Source of the DNA: Elymus sibiricus
Lineage: Eukaryota > Streptophyta > Magnoliopsida > Poales > Poaceae
Length of the DNA stretch: 64,000 bases
NCBI GenBank assembly: GCA_039707655.1
Contig: CM077667.1
Span: 60,665,628 to 60,729,627, forward strand
Reading direction: 5' to 3'
A program made the position numbers and the translations under genes. The number at the start of each line of letters is the position of its first letter. The stretch's first letter is position 1. The notes under the pieces are model-generated. The model searched no databases and was not told where the DNA came from. It saw only the letters and a list, made by a program, of their open reading frames with translations. Positions 33,601 through 46,300 of this stretch are shown here, in pieces.

Positions 33601-34583
33601 GCTTAAGTTAGAAAAAAAAAATTCTACCGCACTCAACTGGAGTAATCATAACTCAAAACATGAGAGAAACTCTATATGATGAATGCCTATGACAGTGTAT
33701 CAATATGTGCAATGATCCGACGTAGCATAGGTATCAAAAAATGGACAAACCATGAAAATACTGAGCTAGCCATACTACGATCATGCAAGGCAAATGAAAA
33801 ACATGTCTCTAGTCATGTAATGTAAAATGCTGGTAGTGCAAGGTCATATACTTGGAATGGCTATGAAAACGCCATGGTAGGTAGGTATGGGGGCTGTTTT
33901 GAGAAGATGTTGGGTTTATGTGTAGGATAACAAGATAAATTCGTCCCACGAGGATGTACCAGCAAAGTATATATGCACCAAGTCTCAATGTGAGAGTTGG
34001 CAATGCATGGTACCAAAGAGGCTAGCAAAATAAGATAAACTGAAGTGCAAAGGCTTCGAAATCACATTAGTCATAGAGAACACAAACAATACACAAGAGT
34101 ATCACAGTGTCATATTGCATAAGACTCAAAAGCTAAGTACCCCGAGAGGATAGATTGGTGGGGATAACCCCGTTATGTGTCTCGGATCAACCAAAGTCGC
34201 TGAGTTCATTAGCAAAAAGCTTCAATAGTCATTCAATCACTAATCAAGCCACCACAAGAGTCCCCAACTTAAGTTATTAGGTAAAAGAAAGGCAACAATT
34301 CAAAGGACTCCTTTATTAGTTTTTGATAAAAAGAACATGCGAATGTCTTTCAAACTATAAGAATATTACATCATACTAGGTGAAACTAAAGCAAAGCAAA
34401 CATGTAAAGACAGCGGGAAACACGATTGCACGAAAACTCTATGATAATGAACATTTCATAAGATCCTATGCATGAAAATATAACCTCCCCAAGCTTAGAA
34501 CTTTACAATTCCAAACTAGAGAAAATTACGAAAGAAAAGAGAAAATTCAGTTTTTAAAGGACAGTGCGGGAAGTGGTTACCCT
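33601..34583. mobile_element. Probable LTR-retroelement remnant
   Basis: TGTTGGGGAACG at about 33,588 resembles the start of several wheat LTRs. CCTCCCCAAGCTT near 34,485 is the reverse complement of a common polypurine tract, suggesting an internal region on the minus strand. No coding region survives. Family and borders are uncertain. Confidence 0.4.
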
Positions 34584-34862
34584 CACTAGTAGAAAACTGG
34601 TCTTTGGACCGAAGCATTAGTCCCGGTTGGCTATTGGACCGGGACTAATGCAGCCACCAGTCTCGGTTCATGAGGCTAGGCATTAGTCCCGGTTCATGAG
34701 GACCCTATAGTCCCGCTTGGTGTTACCAACCGGGACTAAAGGGGTGGTGGCAGGGTTGCGTCAGGCTGGGGCCCCCACGAGACCCTTTGGTCCCGGTTTG
34801 TAACACCAACCGGGACTAGAGATGGACCTCTAGTCCCGGTTGGTGTAACCAACCGGGACTAA
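34584..34862 (+). repeat. CACTA subterminal repeats
   Basis: At least eight copies of TAGTCCCGGTT or its reverse AACCGGGACTA occur in alternating orientation over about 280 bases, several paired as potential hairpins (TTGGTGTTACCAACC). In CACTA elements such subterminal repeats are binding sites for the element's own proteins. Confidence 0.85.
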
Positions 34863-34870
34863 ATGTATCC

Positions 34871-34880
34871 CTATATATAG
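34871..34880 (+). promoter_or_regulatory. TATA box of the CACTA promoter
   Basis: CTATATATAG follows directly after the subterminal repeats, the usual place for the CACTA promoter. The region 34,881-35,365 is a leader with probable intron sequence (GAGCTCATCC repeated at 34,898 and 34,935). Confidence 0.6.
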
Positions 34881-35365
34881 TTGGTTCTTCCAGCCCGAGC
34901 TCATCCTCTCCATTCTCTGTTCTTCCCTAGCTCGAGCTCATCCCTCCATTTTTGCCAAGATTTGTGAAGATTTGAGGCACCCCAATCCATCCAAGTGTCC
35001 ACAAAGGTTAGCAACTTTGTCCTTTCATCTCTTATTGCTAGATCAGCTTGTGCAATGCTTTATAAGTATAGTGATTTGTGGGTTTTAGTTTGGGTGTAAT
35101 TATGTGGGAGTTTTTTAGATTTGTATGCAATTTGAGCTCAAATTAACTTCTTAGTTTGCATATGTGTAGGTGTGGTTTACTTAGTGTGCCTTCCCGTCCC
35201 CGTCCTAACCACCGTCGATCGCCCGCACCGTCCTGTCGCCGGCACCACCTTGGTGAGCCTATTCTTGTGTTCTTATCCTTTTTATAAAAAAAATCGTATT
35301 TCTATGATTTAGATAGTTACTTGCATAATTTTCTTACTTGTATGATTATTGTTATATATAGTGCC

Positions 35366-35809
35366 ATGGTTATGATATCCGTGCCCGTCGGCCCTCGTCC
35401 GGTTTACGATTCAGATGTGGTATATTCTCTTTTATAACTATTTGTTGCATTTCGTGTTAATGACAATTATGCCCATCAAGTTGACATAGATATTTTTATC
35501 TAGGAGGTAGTTGAACCCGAAATCCCAACCGACCCTATTGTCGAGAAGTTAAATTTAGTTGAAAAAGAAAACGAGGATTTGAAAGGAAAATTGAAAAGAG
35601 TTGAAGAAGAGAAGATGAAATTGGAGTTGTACGTTGCCGATGTCGTCGATGATCACAAGATCAAGATGGATGCAATGTGCTTGAAGATTAGAAAGATTAG
35701 AAAATATGCCATTAATAAAGAGGCTTGGTATCATTATGCTGTTGGATCAATTGTAACCTTAGTTGCGATTTTGATCGCATTTGTTGTTGCATTTAAATGT
35801 TCTAGCTAG
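35366..35809 (+). CDS. Small CACTA-encoded protein with coiled coil and C-terminal membrane segment
   Basis: Two exons, 35366-35419 and 35504-35809, give 119 aa (donor GTG/GTATAT, acceptor TTTATCTAG). The middle is charged and heptad-like (EKLNLVEKENEDLKGKLKR). The C-terminus has one hydrophobic segment, YAVGSIVTLVAILIAFVVAF, and ends KCSS, like a tail anchor. Small ORFs of this kind sit between the terminus and the transposase in wheat CACTA elements, and their role is not known to me. The frame is intact although the neighbouring transposase is dead. Confidence 0.6.
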
Positions 35810-35900
35810 ATAGTTGTATGTTGTTTTATGAGAATAAGTGTGTATGAACTTTATGTATGAACTTGTATTAATTTGGTCTTTTCGGTGTTGTGTAATGAAG

Positions 35901-36974
35901 ATGAACTGACAATGGATGTATGATGACCGACGCTCTCCCCAGTTCATTAATGGCGTGCATAGTTTTCTGCGTGCGGCTGAGGCAAACAAGCGGGATGGTT
36001 TTATGTGTTGTCCATGTGGTGTGTGTAAGAATGATAAGACTTACTCTAGCACAAAACAAATTCACGTCCACCTTTTTACGTCCGGTTTCATGTCCGGCTA
36101 TAATTGTTGGACCAAGCACGGAGAAAGAGGGGTTCTAATGGAAGAGAATGAAGAAGAAGAGGATGATGACAACTATTCTGGGTTTCCTGAATATGATGGT
36201 ACTACAATGGGGGAAGAGAATGAAGAAGAAGAAGCTGACGCATCAGATGAGCCCGCTGATGATCTTGGTCGGGCCATTGCTGATGCAATGAGAAACTACG
36301 AAAGTGAAAAGGAGAAGTTGAAGTTGAAGCGCATGTTAGAGGATCACAAAAAAAGGGTTGTACCCAAATTACGAAGATGACAACACAAAGCTCGGTACCA
36401 CACTGGAATTGCTGCAATGGAAGGCAGAGAATGGTCTATCTGACAAGGGATTTGAAAAGTTGCTGAAAATAATGAAGAAGAAGCTTCCAAAGGACAACGA
36501 ATTGCCCGACAGTACATACGAAGCAAAGAAGGTTGTCTGCCCTCTCGGATTAGAGGTGCAGAAGATACATGCATGCCCTAATGACTGCATCCTCTACCGC
36601 GATGAGGAGTACGAGAATTTGAATGCATGCCCGGTATGCGGTGCATTGCGATATAAGATCAGTCGCGATGACCCTGGTGATGATGTTGAGGGCGAGTGCC
36701 CGAGGAAGAGGATTCCTGCCAAGGTGATGTGGTATGCTCCTATAATACCACGGTTGAAACGTTTGTTCCAAAACAAAGAGCATGCCAAGTCGTTGCGATG
36801 GCACAAAGAAGACCGTAAGAAAGACAGAAAGTTGAGAGTACCCGCTGATGGGTCGCAGTGGAGAAAAATCGAGAGAAAGTGGCCGGACTTTGCAGATGAC
36901 CCAAGGAACGTATGGTTTGGTTTAAGTGCAGATGGTATTAATCCTTTTGGGGAGCAGAGCAGCAAGCATAGCAC
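35901..36974 (+). pseudogene. CACTA TNP2-type transposase, 5' part
   Basis: The probable start ATG at 35,901 is followed after one codon by a stop (MN*QWMYDDRR), where an Arg codon is expected. It contains the transposase-associated Cys/His region (CCPCGVCKND, IHVHLFTSGFMSGY), an acidic spacer and the start of the tnp2 domain (VMWYAPIIPRLKRLF, WFGLSADGINPFG). A frame change occurs at the A run 36,348-36,354. The sequence breaks at ...SSKHS where the Gypsy element inserted (target AGCAC). Nuclear DNA transposition would have been the role; it cannot make a full product. Confidence 0.9.
36970..36974 (+). repeat. Target site duplication AGCAC (left) of the Gypsy element
   Basis: AGCAC stands directly before the LTR and again at 50,732-50,736 directly after the second LTR. 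Confidence 0.95.
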
Positions 36975-39900
36975 TGTAACACCCCCATGTAATGGTGCAC
37001 AGTGATGACTATGATCAGCAACTAATCCTTTTGCTAAGTGGGATATGATCAAGTTGAAATTCAAATGTCATTTCAAATTCCACTTCTAAATGCCCTAGGA
37101 TTATATTGTGATAATTTAAATCCTCAAACAGCATGGGAAAAATGTTGCTTACTTGTGGAAAAATCCAAGACAATGATTGTTGAGGAAAACAACATCACCT
37201 TGATGTTGGTGTGGACCCCACCATCAAAACAGAGCCAAATTGCATTTTAAAAGTGCTCCAAAATTCATTTGGAAAATGCAAACAAATTCCAAAAATCCCC
37301 AAACCTCTTGTGGCCATGTGGAATATTGCAAGATATTATTTGGACCCTATTGCACATTTTTGCTAAAAGGAATAGTGGCTGAAAAGAAATAAAACAAAAA
37401 CTGGAAAAGAAAACAGAAAAACATAAAAAGGAAAAAGGCCTAACACTACTGTGCGGCTGGGCCTAAGTCAAATAGTGCGGCCCAGCCCATCACCTCGCTC
37501 GTCTCCTTCCTCCTGCTCACCAGGAGGCACATGGACGCGGCGATGCGCGCCACCGGCCGTCCCCGTCGCTCGGACGCCATCCGACGGCCTCCCCGCCGCC
37601 TACAAGAGCCCCTGCGTCGCCCTGGAACCCTAGCTCGCCCCCACACCCCGCCTTTCTTACTCCCTGCTTCCCCTCGCCCGCAACCGAGCGCCGCCGCCGC
37701 CATGGCCGACGGTTAGACGCGGCCACCGTGCCTCCCGTGCCTCACCGTCGTGCCTAGAAGCCCCGCCACGGCCACCCATCCTCCTCGACCACAAGCCCGA
37801 GCCCCGGGAGCCCTGATTCGCCGCCTCTGCATCGTCTTCCTCCTCGGACCGCCGCTGCACGTCGTCGCCGATTGCGTCGCCGTCAAGCCTTCCCCGAGCC
37901 CACTTTGCACCTCTACAGGCTCACAGTGAGCCCCCGCTTCCTCCCTTCTCTTTCCCGTCGCCGTTAGCTACCTCTAGGGCCGTCCCCGACGTGCGCCCGA
38001 AATGCATCGCCGCGGAGCTCGTCGCCGGCGAGCCTCCAGCGACCAAATGGCCATGCGCTCGTGCCCGTTCGCTTCAGCGCATCGCGTAGAACCTTCCCGC
38101 CCCTTCCGTTCGCCCGCTAGCTCGCCGTAGCTTAGTTCCTGTCGGAGTCCGAGCCGCACCGCCACCACTGCTCGTCGCCGGCGCCAAATCCGACCACCCC
38201 CAGCCTCGGCCACCACCGCAGATCGACGCGGGGTGGAACGGCCGTTCGAACGCGCCCAAAATCGCGCGATTTGGTCACCTGTGTGCGATTTCCGCCGCTG
38301 GCCGAGCCCCTCCGCCGCGTTTTGGCGTCGCCGGCGGCGAGTCGCCAGCCACCGCCGACGTGGCTGACCTGGGGCCACCCCCAGGGTCACTGCTAGTGGG
38401 CCAGGCCAGCCCAGTTAACCACTTGACTTGGTCAACTGGCTGACTGGGCACAGCCCAGTCACTGACAGTGGGGCCCATAACCCCATGTGTGTATGACAGT
38501 GGGCCACCCCTGTCAGCTGCTTAATTACTAATTAGGTTAATTAAAAATAATTAATTTAGCCCTAATGTCTCACTGACCACTGGACCCCACCTGTTAATTA
38601 ATCTGTTTAGCTTAATTTAAAACACTGGATTAAAAATGAGTCTATGACATGTGGGTCCCACTGGTCAGGTTTGACCTGAGCACAGTGCTGTTGACTGCTG
38701 ATGCAATGCTGACCTCATGCTGACGTCATAAAGGATTTTTCGAATTAATTTAATTCTGTTAATTCCAGAAAATGATTAAATCTTTAAAAAATTATAGAAA
38801 TTAACCCGTAGCTCAGATGAAAAAGTTTTATACATGAAAGTTGATCAGAAAAATCCCACGAATCTGAATATGCCATCCATTCATCTGTCACATGCTCCTA
38901 GCATGTTGAACATGGAACTTTCCCCCTCCGGATCGTCTGTCCGATAAATCCAAGGACCTGAGAAATATCGTCAGATACTCTCCCGCTCTGCCTGATACGT
39001 GTAGTACTGCGTTAGACTACCCCTAGCACTGCGTATTGCCATGTCATGCATCGTGTTGCATCTGTTTGCTTGTATTTATTGTTTCTTCCCCCTCTTCTCT
39101 CCGGTAGCCTCCGAGACTAACGCTGCTGCCGAGTGCGACTACGCCCCTGACGACCAGCCTTTTGCAGCAGAGCAACCAGGCAAGCAAAACCCCCTTGATC
39201 ATTCTGATATCACCTATTCTTTCTACCTCATGCTTGCATTAGATTTTGCTACTGTATTTAAACAAGTACCCATTCTGATGCATAGCCTGATTTTGAGTAC
39301 TGCTTTCATACCTGCTTTCATATAATGTTGTAGTATAGGTATGGATAGTGTCCCCCTGTGACTCCCATTTTACTATTGTCGTTGCCCCTGCTTTCATCAC
39401 CGTCGTCATCGAGGACTTGAAGACAGAAGACTCAGTCATCATGACTGACAAGCCGTTACCGACACCTCACCTCACACACCCCGAGTGTGAATTCACTTGG
39501 GGCACTGACACACAGCCACTTTGACTTATTACTGAGATATATGAGAAAGACGGGTCGGCCCCAATGGTACCCGCGAGTGTGAGATGTGGTGGGGTGCGCC
39601 GGTAAGGCACCCAAAGGTTTATAGATGAGGCGTGGCCGAACAGTGATGTCCTTACCGCAAGTTCTCGAGACGGGGCGACGGGATGGAGGGACCGCTCGTC
39701 ACCACATAGTACAATGTCACTAACGGGTTTGGATATGTGATCTGAGAAGGCCTCTAGCCTCTTTCGCACTAACCACCACGCGGGAACAAAAGTGGGCACT
39801 CCGCGACCGTACATTCGACCGAAAGCTCTTCAGATGTCACATTGAGCGACTCGCGCCCGGGTGGCCCGCGACAGCATGGTCCTTGTTACAAGGCATGTTA

Positions 39901-40949
39901 GGACTGACACCGGCCGAGGGCGTAACGTGCAGGATGGCGAGGGCGATGGCCCAAGACCCCGAGCCATTAGGATGTAGACCGGCGTGCTGGCCTCTCTGTT
40001 GAGCCTAGGTAGGACTACAGCGTGTCGATGGATGAGGCCGGGTATGACCCGAAAATTGTATCCGGCCGGAGTTTATCGAGCGTGTTGGGTTAGTTTGTGC
40101 ACCCCTGTAGGGAAGTCAATCTAATCAATTAGCCGTGTCCGCGGTAAAGGACGCTCAGAAATTATCCGGGTCTATGATAACTAGAACTGGATACTTATTG
40201 TTATTATTTGAATTATTGGCTCCGGGATTGCTTTCTCGCAGGGGGTCGAGGAAGGATCTCTGGGCCTTGTTGTATTATAACCTATTAATTAAAATATGCT
40301 GCTCAACTCTCTTCTCATGCTGCAAGACGCTGAAGATGCTAGTCTTCGATAGGACTAGGCCTTCTTCCCTCTTCTGGCATTTCTACAGTTTAGTCCAAAG
40401 ATATAGCCCCATTCCTTTGATACTGGTGCATATCTAGCATAGTTCTGATGTAAGTCTTGCGAGTACTTTGGATGAGTACTCACCGTTGCTTTGCTCCCCT
40501 TTCCCCTTGATACGATGCCGCGATCAGATGTTGGAGCCCAGGAGACTCAGGATGCAGTTCACCCCGCCGACGACTACTACTACCCCGACGGATGCCACTA
40601 CTACCAGGATGGAGCCTACTACGACGTAGACTTGTCTGACGTCCAGGAGTAGTTCGGAGGTTCCCAGGCAGGAGGCCTCGCCTCTTTCGATCCGCTGCTT
40701 ATGTTTGTGCTAGCCTTCTTAAGGCAAAACTTGTTTAACTTATGTCTGTACTCAGATATTATTTGCTTTCGCTGACTCGTGCTTGTCGAGCTTTGTATTC
40801 GAGCCCTCGAGGCCCCTGTCTTGTAATATGAAGTTGTATGACTTTAATTAGTGTCTAGTGTTGTATTGTGATATTGATTAGTGAGTCCCTAATCTTGGTC
40901 GTACGCATTGCGTGTATGTTTAGCGTACGGTCAAAATGGGGGCGTCACA
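36975..40949 (+). repeat. 5' LTR of the Gypsy element (3,975 bases)
   Basis: It starts TGTAACACCCCCATG and ends GGGGGCGTCACA. Three parts are visible: an AT-rich start, a very GC-rich middle (about 37,440-38,500), and a 3' part with exon-like coding pieces at about 39,108-39,180 and 40,528-40,652. It is unusually long for a Gypsy LTR. Confidence 0.95.
40528..40652 (+). other. Exon-like coding piece in the 5' LTR
   Basis: After an acceptor-like CGATCAG it reads DVGAQETQDAVHPADDYYY, then DGAYYDVDLSDVQE and TAG. The copy in the second LTR differs at a few codons only. The diverged copies at 16,012 and 63,874 are shorter by a multiple of three bases. Confidence 0.5.
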
Positions 40950-40952
40950 AGT

Positions 40953-40965
40953 TGGTATCAGAGCC
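40953..40965 (+). other. Primer binding site
   Basis: TGGTATCAGAGCC, complementary to the 3' end of plant initiator tRNA-Met, lies three bases after the LTR end. Confidence 0.9.
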
Positions 40966-41271
40966 GACTGCCTGTAGGTAGCCCCCTTTCCACATCCTTG
41001 GCCGAAGTTGAGTCTAGTCATTGAAAAACTTTTACTAACACTGATGTTGTGGCTTACGGGCCCACGTCTCAATTGGGTGGTATTAGGATCTTTAATTCCT
41101 CATCTATACTCTGGGTTCTGATCTCTCTTCTCTTTCGGGTTAAAGATTTCCTAACTCCAACATTAGGTTCTCGTGATCACATCCACCGGAGAATTGTTTC
41201 GTCAAAAATTGTCTTCTTTGAAGTTATGATGCACACACTGTCATTTGACATCTTGAATATCCTTGTTACAG
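40966..41271 (+). other. Leader between primer site and first ORF
   Basis: Untranslated leader of the Gypsy element. It ends in CTTGTTACAG directly before the ATG at 41,272, which looks like a splice acceptor and would allow joining to an LTR exon. Confidence 0.5.
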
Positions 41272-42069
41272 ATGCGTCCCGCTAGGCAGATCGTTCGTCT
41301 GACCTTCGCGCACGATACGACTGGGTTCCCAGCCATTTTGATCGGTCTCTTGAAGAAGCTGGGATATCGCTGGTACCCCGAGTACACTGTTTACGAGGAC
41401 TACCGCGAGTTCAACCAGGAACAGTATGAGCCTGAGATGGTTATCTGGGATCGACAGGACCTCTCCATCACTGAGCTACACACCTTCCGTGGCATTGGAG
41501 TGACTGTTGAGATGGCGGTACAGGATGCTGCCTATGCTGCTATCGTTCGCCTCCGTGCAGCGAACCCCTGTTTGGAGGAGACGGGATACAGATACATTCC
41601 GTATGTCCCTGCTGGAGTTGATACTGCCGCCGACGCTGAGGTCTTGACCCCTTTCGCGCCGCAGCGCAACGACCGGTCCTACACTGCTGTCTGCACCCCC
41701 TACGTGAGTCGTCGTTACGACCCACAGGTTTTGGTTCAGTACACTGAAGCACTGGATCGCACTGTCAGGGCTCTTAACTTCGAGTTGTACGCCACCCGAG
41801 CTCATCTTCATCAGGCTATGGAGCATTTGTTGCCCGCAGTCCGTGCGAGGATACATCCGGAGTGCATCCTTTACCCGCGTCGGACAGAGTTTCCTCCAGG
41901 TCTTGAGTGGCCTGCGGTTGGAGGTCGTACCCCGGCACGTGGACCTGCGCTCCCGCTTGGAATGCAGATTATGCATCAGAGTTTGCACGGGATGCAGGAC
42001 CCTGCCACCAGGTTTCACATTCAGGGTCATGTGCAGTTCCCTGGCTACTTTCGTTGTCCCCGACGTTGA
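41272..42069 (+). CDS. Extra ORF upstream of gag in the Gypsy element, unknown function
   Basis: An uninterrupted frame of 265 aa starts MRPARQIVRLTFAHDTTG and ends YFRCPRR. It is Arg/Tyr/Pro-rich in places and has no zinc knuckle, membrane segment or protease motif that I can see. It sits between the leader and gag on the same strand. The ATG follows an acceptor-like CAG, so it may be expressed from a spliced RNA. It is open in an element whose gag-pol has several stops. I do not recognise the family. A lineage-specific accessory protein or a captured host fragment are both possible. Confidence 0.65.
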   Translation: MRPARQIVRLTFAHDTTGFPAILIGLLKKLGYRWYPEYTVYEDYREFNQEQYEPEMVIWDRQDLSITELHTFRGIGVTVEMAVQDAAYAAIVRLRAANPCLEETGYRYIPYVPAGVDTAADAEVLTPFAPQRNDRSYTAVCTPYVSRRYDPQVLVQYTEALDRTVRALNFELYATRAHLHQAMEHLLPAVRARIHPECILYPRRTEFPPGLEWPAVGGRTPARGPALPLGMQIMHQSLHGMQDPATRFHIQGHVQFPGYFRCPRR

Positions 42070-42340
42070 TGTAGCTTATCGCTATGTCCCGTTGTTGTAT
42101 CCCTCTACCGCGTGCCTGCGTGCCGCCTAGTTTGTCTAAGGTATTTTCATGCCGGACCTATCGTCTATTTTGTAACAGACTTATGGGTTGTAACAGACAT
42201 ATGTATGGATCATTAAGCCGTGTTTGGCTACTATGATGTATTTTTATCGCACTTCCTTCGTTGTGCATGATTACTTCATAAATGAATCCTTGCCTTGCTA
42301 TTGCTCAAATACTGAACTACCACTGTTTTAAATTAGCAGG

Positions 42341-43334
42341 ATGGTTAGACCAGCAGGAAGTGGCCGTGGTGGCAATGCACCACTGCCACCTGATTACATG
42401 ACTGGAATGATTCAGCAGATGGAAGTTCAATGTCAGTTCATGCAAGGACTAGTGGACCAACTCCAGAGGCCCCTTATGTACCAGCAGCCAGCCGCAATGT
42501 CGCTGCAGGACTTTGTGCGTCTCAACCCGCCTACCTTCCACAACTCAACCAAGCCGCTAGATGCTGATGACTGGCTGCGCGACATTACTCACATACTGGA
42601 GTCTGCTATGGTTCCCCCTGCCAACCATGTCAACTACGCGGCCTACTTTCTGAGAGGTCCCGCTGCTCAATGATGGACCAGCCACAAGCATGCTCTGCCA
42701 GTAGGCGCCATTGTTACCTGGCCAGAGTTCCAAACTGCTTTCCGTGCTCGCCACATTCCTCAAGGAATGCTGGACCGGAAGAAGCAAGAGTTCCGCAACC
42801 TTACCCAAGACAGTAAGACCGTGGACGCTTATCAGCGGGAATTTCTGGACTTGTCCCGTTATGCTGAAGAGGACATGCCAACTGATGCTCGCAGACAGGA
42901 GAAATTCCGTGAAGGACTTCACCCGGATGTTCACCTTGCTCTCCTAGCTCACGATTTCCCTAATTTCGCCACCTTGGTGAATAAGGCCATCCAGATTGAG
43001 ACAGGTCTGCAGATGTACAAGGATCACACCAAGCGCAACACTGACGTGGGTTCATCTTCGGGCTCACGTTCTCAGAAGCAAAGGATCTGGATCCCCAACA
43101 GGTACCGTCCGCTTGCTTATGCCCCGAGGCCATCCTATGTGGTGCCTCGTCTGCCCCCTCCGCCGCCAAGACAGCCAAGACCTATGCCGCCAAGAGCCCC
43201 TTAGCCTCCACCATCTCGTCCTGAGGATGGACTGTGCTTCAACTGTGGTCGTCCAGGTCACCGTGCTAAAGATTGCAGGCAGGGTCAGAAACAACTTGCA
43301 CTGCCGAACTACTAGCCCCGCAACAGCAATGCCA
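42341..43334 (+). pseudogene. Gypsy gag (capsid and nucleocapsid), interrupted
   Basis: It starts MVRPAGSGRGGNAPLPPDYM after an acceptor-like TTAGCAG. The capsid region includes SLQDFVRLNPPTFHNSTKPL and continues after a TGA at 42,671 that replaces a Trp codon. Further stops lie at 43,202 and near 43,313, each a Gln codon changed to TAG. A CCHC knuckle, CFNCGRPGHRAKDC, follows the first of these at about 43,233. The 270 bases before the ATG (42,070-42,340) are an untranslated spacer. Confidence 0.85.
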
Positions 43335-46300
43335 GAGTTCCCTATACTCGTGCTCAAGCCAACCGTACTGATATGGCTGAAACTGAAGGCCAGCCTTCTA
43401 CTGTGATGGGTACACTTCTTGTTAACTCAATACCCGCATCCGTTTTATTTGATTCTGGATCATCGCATTCATTCATGTCAGAAGAATTTGCATCTAAGCA
43501 TAACCTTAAGTGCGAGAACATGGACATTCAAATAATGGTATCCACTCCCGCGGGTAATTGTCAGACCTCTATGATATGTCCCAACGTCACCGTTGAGATC
43601 GAAGGACTAGAGTTCCTCGTCTCGCCCATTGTGTTGGCGTCTTCCAATATTGACTTAATCTTGGGAATGGAGTGGATGATAGCACATAGTGCTTCAATCG
43701 TTTGTGCCACTAAGACCGTGCATCTTCTGCACCCTTCCAATGAGTTAGTGGTTCATTCCGCTCGTCTCGTTCGAAATGCCGAGACCCAGATACATATGAT
43801 GAACGCATTGAATGCATCACCTCTCGAGGGGATTGAAAGTATCCCAGTGGTTCGAGACTTTCAGGATGTATTTCCAGAAGAGCTTCCAGGCATTCCCCCT
43901 GCTAGAGCAGTCGAGTTCGTCATTGACTTGAAACCAGGCACCACCCCTATTGCTAAGCGGCCTTATAAAATGCCTCCTCATGAACTTCTTGAACTTAAGG
44001 AAGAAATTGACAAATCGCTTCGCGAGGGTTTTATTCGTCCTAGTTCCTCAGCTTGGGGAGCACCTTCCCTCTTTGTCAAGAAGAAAGATGGTACTAATCG
44101 GCTAGTTCAAGATTACCGACCTATCAACCAAGCAACAATTCAGAACAAATATCCGCTTCCACGGATCAATGATCTGTATGATCAGCTTGCTGGATCATTA
44201 GTATTCTCTAAACTCAACTTGAGGTTGGGTTATCATCAGATCCGTGTTCGTGAAGAAGATATTCCAAAGACAGCATTTGTTACTCGCTATGGTTCATACG
44301 AGTACACCGTCATGTCTTTTGGCTTAACAAATGCCCCAGCAACCTTCTCATGGTTGATGAATTATATCTTCATGGATTATCTCGACAAGTTTGTCGTGGT
44401 ATATCTAGATGACATTCTGATATATTCCAAGAATAAAGAAGAACATGCCGAACATCTTCGTCTTGTGCTCGAAAGGCTTCGAGAACATCAACTGTATGCC
44501 AAGTTCTCTAAGTGTGAGTTCTGGCTAAATGAAGTGACTTACCTTGGTCATGTGATCTCCAAGGATGGTATTGCCGTCAACCCTGAACGAGTTCAGGCTA
44601 TTCTTGACTGGACTCCCCCAAAGAATGTTAAGCAAGTCAGAAGTTTTCTCGGACTTGCCAGCTATTGACATCGCTTTGTCGAGAACTTCTCCAAGATTGC
44701 AAAGCCCCTGACCAATCTACTTCACAAGGGTGTTAAGTTTGAATGGACAGACAAATGTCAGGAAAGTTTCCAGACTCTCAAGGACAAGCTTACATCAGCA
44801 CCAGTGCTTGCTCCTCCAGATTCTCGCAAGCACTTTGTCATTTATTGTGATGCTTCTCGTCAAGGATTAGGCTGTGTCCTAATGCAAGAGCGCAGAGTAA
44901 TTGCTTATGCCCCAAGACAGTTGCGTCCTCATGAAGAGAACTATCCAGTTCATGATCTCGAGTTAGCTGCAGTGGTCTATGCTCTATTGAATTGGCGACA
45001 TTACCTTCTCGGTAATCGTTGCGAGATCTATACTGACCACCAAAGTCTGAAATACTTGTTTACTCAACCAGACTTAAATCTCCGTCAGCGAAGATGGATG
45101 GAATCTCTCACCAACTATGATTGGTATTTCATATACCCCTGGCAAGGCTAATGTAATGGCCGATGCTTTGAGCAGAAAATCTTATTGCAACAACTTCATG
45201 GTTGAGAAAGCTAATCCCCGTCTTCATGAAGAGCTTCGCAAGTTGAACCTCCACATTGTACCGAAAGGTTTTCTCAATAGCCTTTATGTGGAACCAGATC
45301 TACACAGAACTATTGTAATTGCGCAAGGAAAGGACACGGAATTATATCCAATTATAGCAGAACTTGGAACTGAGAAAGTCAAGGACTTCTCCTTAGGTGA
45401 AGATGGAGCTTTATATTTCATGGATCGTCTTGTGGTTCCCCAAATTGATCTTATGACAGAGAAATTTATGAAAGAAGCTCACGACACTCTGTTGTCTATT
45501 CACCCTGGAAGCACCAAAATGTATCGCGACCTTCGTCAGCGATACTGGTGGCCCAACATGAAGAAAGATATTGCTCGGTACATTGAACAATGTCACACTT
45601 GTCGTCAAGTTAAAGCAGGACTTCTACAACCATTGCCTATTCCCGAATGGAAATGGGATAAAATTCAGATGGATTTCATTCTTGGTCTCCCCCGCTCACA
45701 GAAAGGTCATGATGCTATCTTTGTCGTCATTGACCGATTCTCCAAGGTTGCACACTTTTTGCCAGTTAAGGAGACTATCACTGCTAGTCAGTTAGTGGAC
45801 TTATATATCTCGAGAATTGTTTCACTGCATGGCATTCCAAAGCAAATCGGTACAGATCAAGACAGTGTTTTCACCTCGAAGTTCTGGGAGAGTTTCCAAC
45901 AAGCTTTGGGCACTCATATAACCTGGAGCACTGCTTATCACCCGCAGTCCCAGGGTCAAGTTGAACGAGTCAACCACGTGCTTGAAGATATGCTACGTGC
46001 TTGTGTCATCTCATTCGGTAAGAAGTGGGAAGAATCTCTTCCGTATGCTGAGTTTTCCTACAACAACAGTTATCAAGCTAGCTTAAAGATGGCCCCCTTT
46101 GAAGTGTTATATGGACGTAAGTGCCGAACCCCTCTGAATTGGTCAGAAACTGGGGAACGTGCACTCATTGGTCCGGACATCATTCAACAAGCAGAAGAAC
46201 AAGTTCAAATTGTACGAGAGAATCTTAAGACGGCTCAGTCGCGTCAGAAGAGTAGTTATGACCGCAAACATTGGGGACTTACTTACCTCCCCGGTGATAT

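Noticed and set aside
37446..38478. Many open frames on both strands in the GC-rich middle of the Gypsy LTR
   Set aside because: High GC content removes stop codons by chance. The frames overlap on opposite strands and have no motif.
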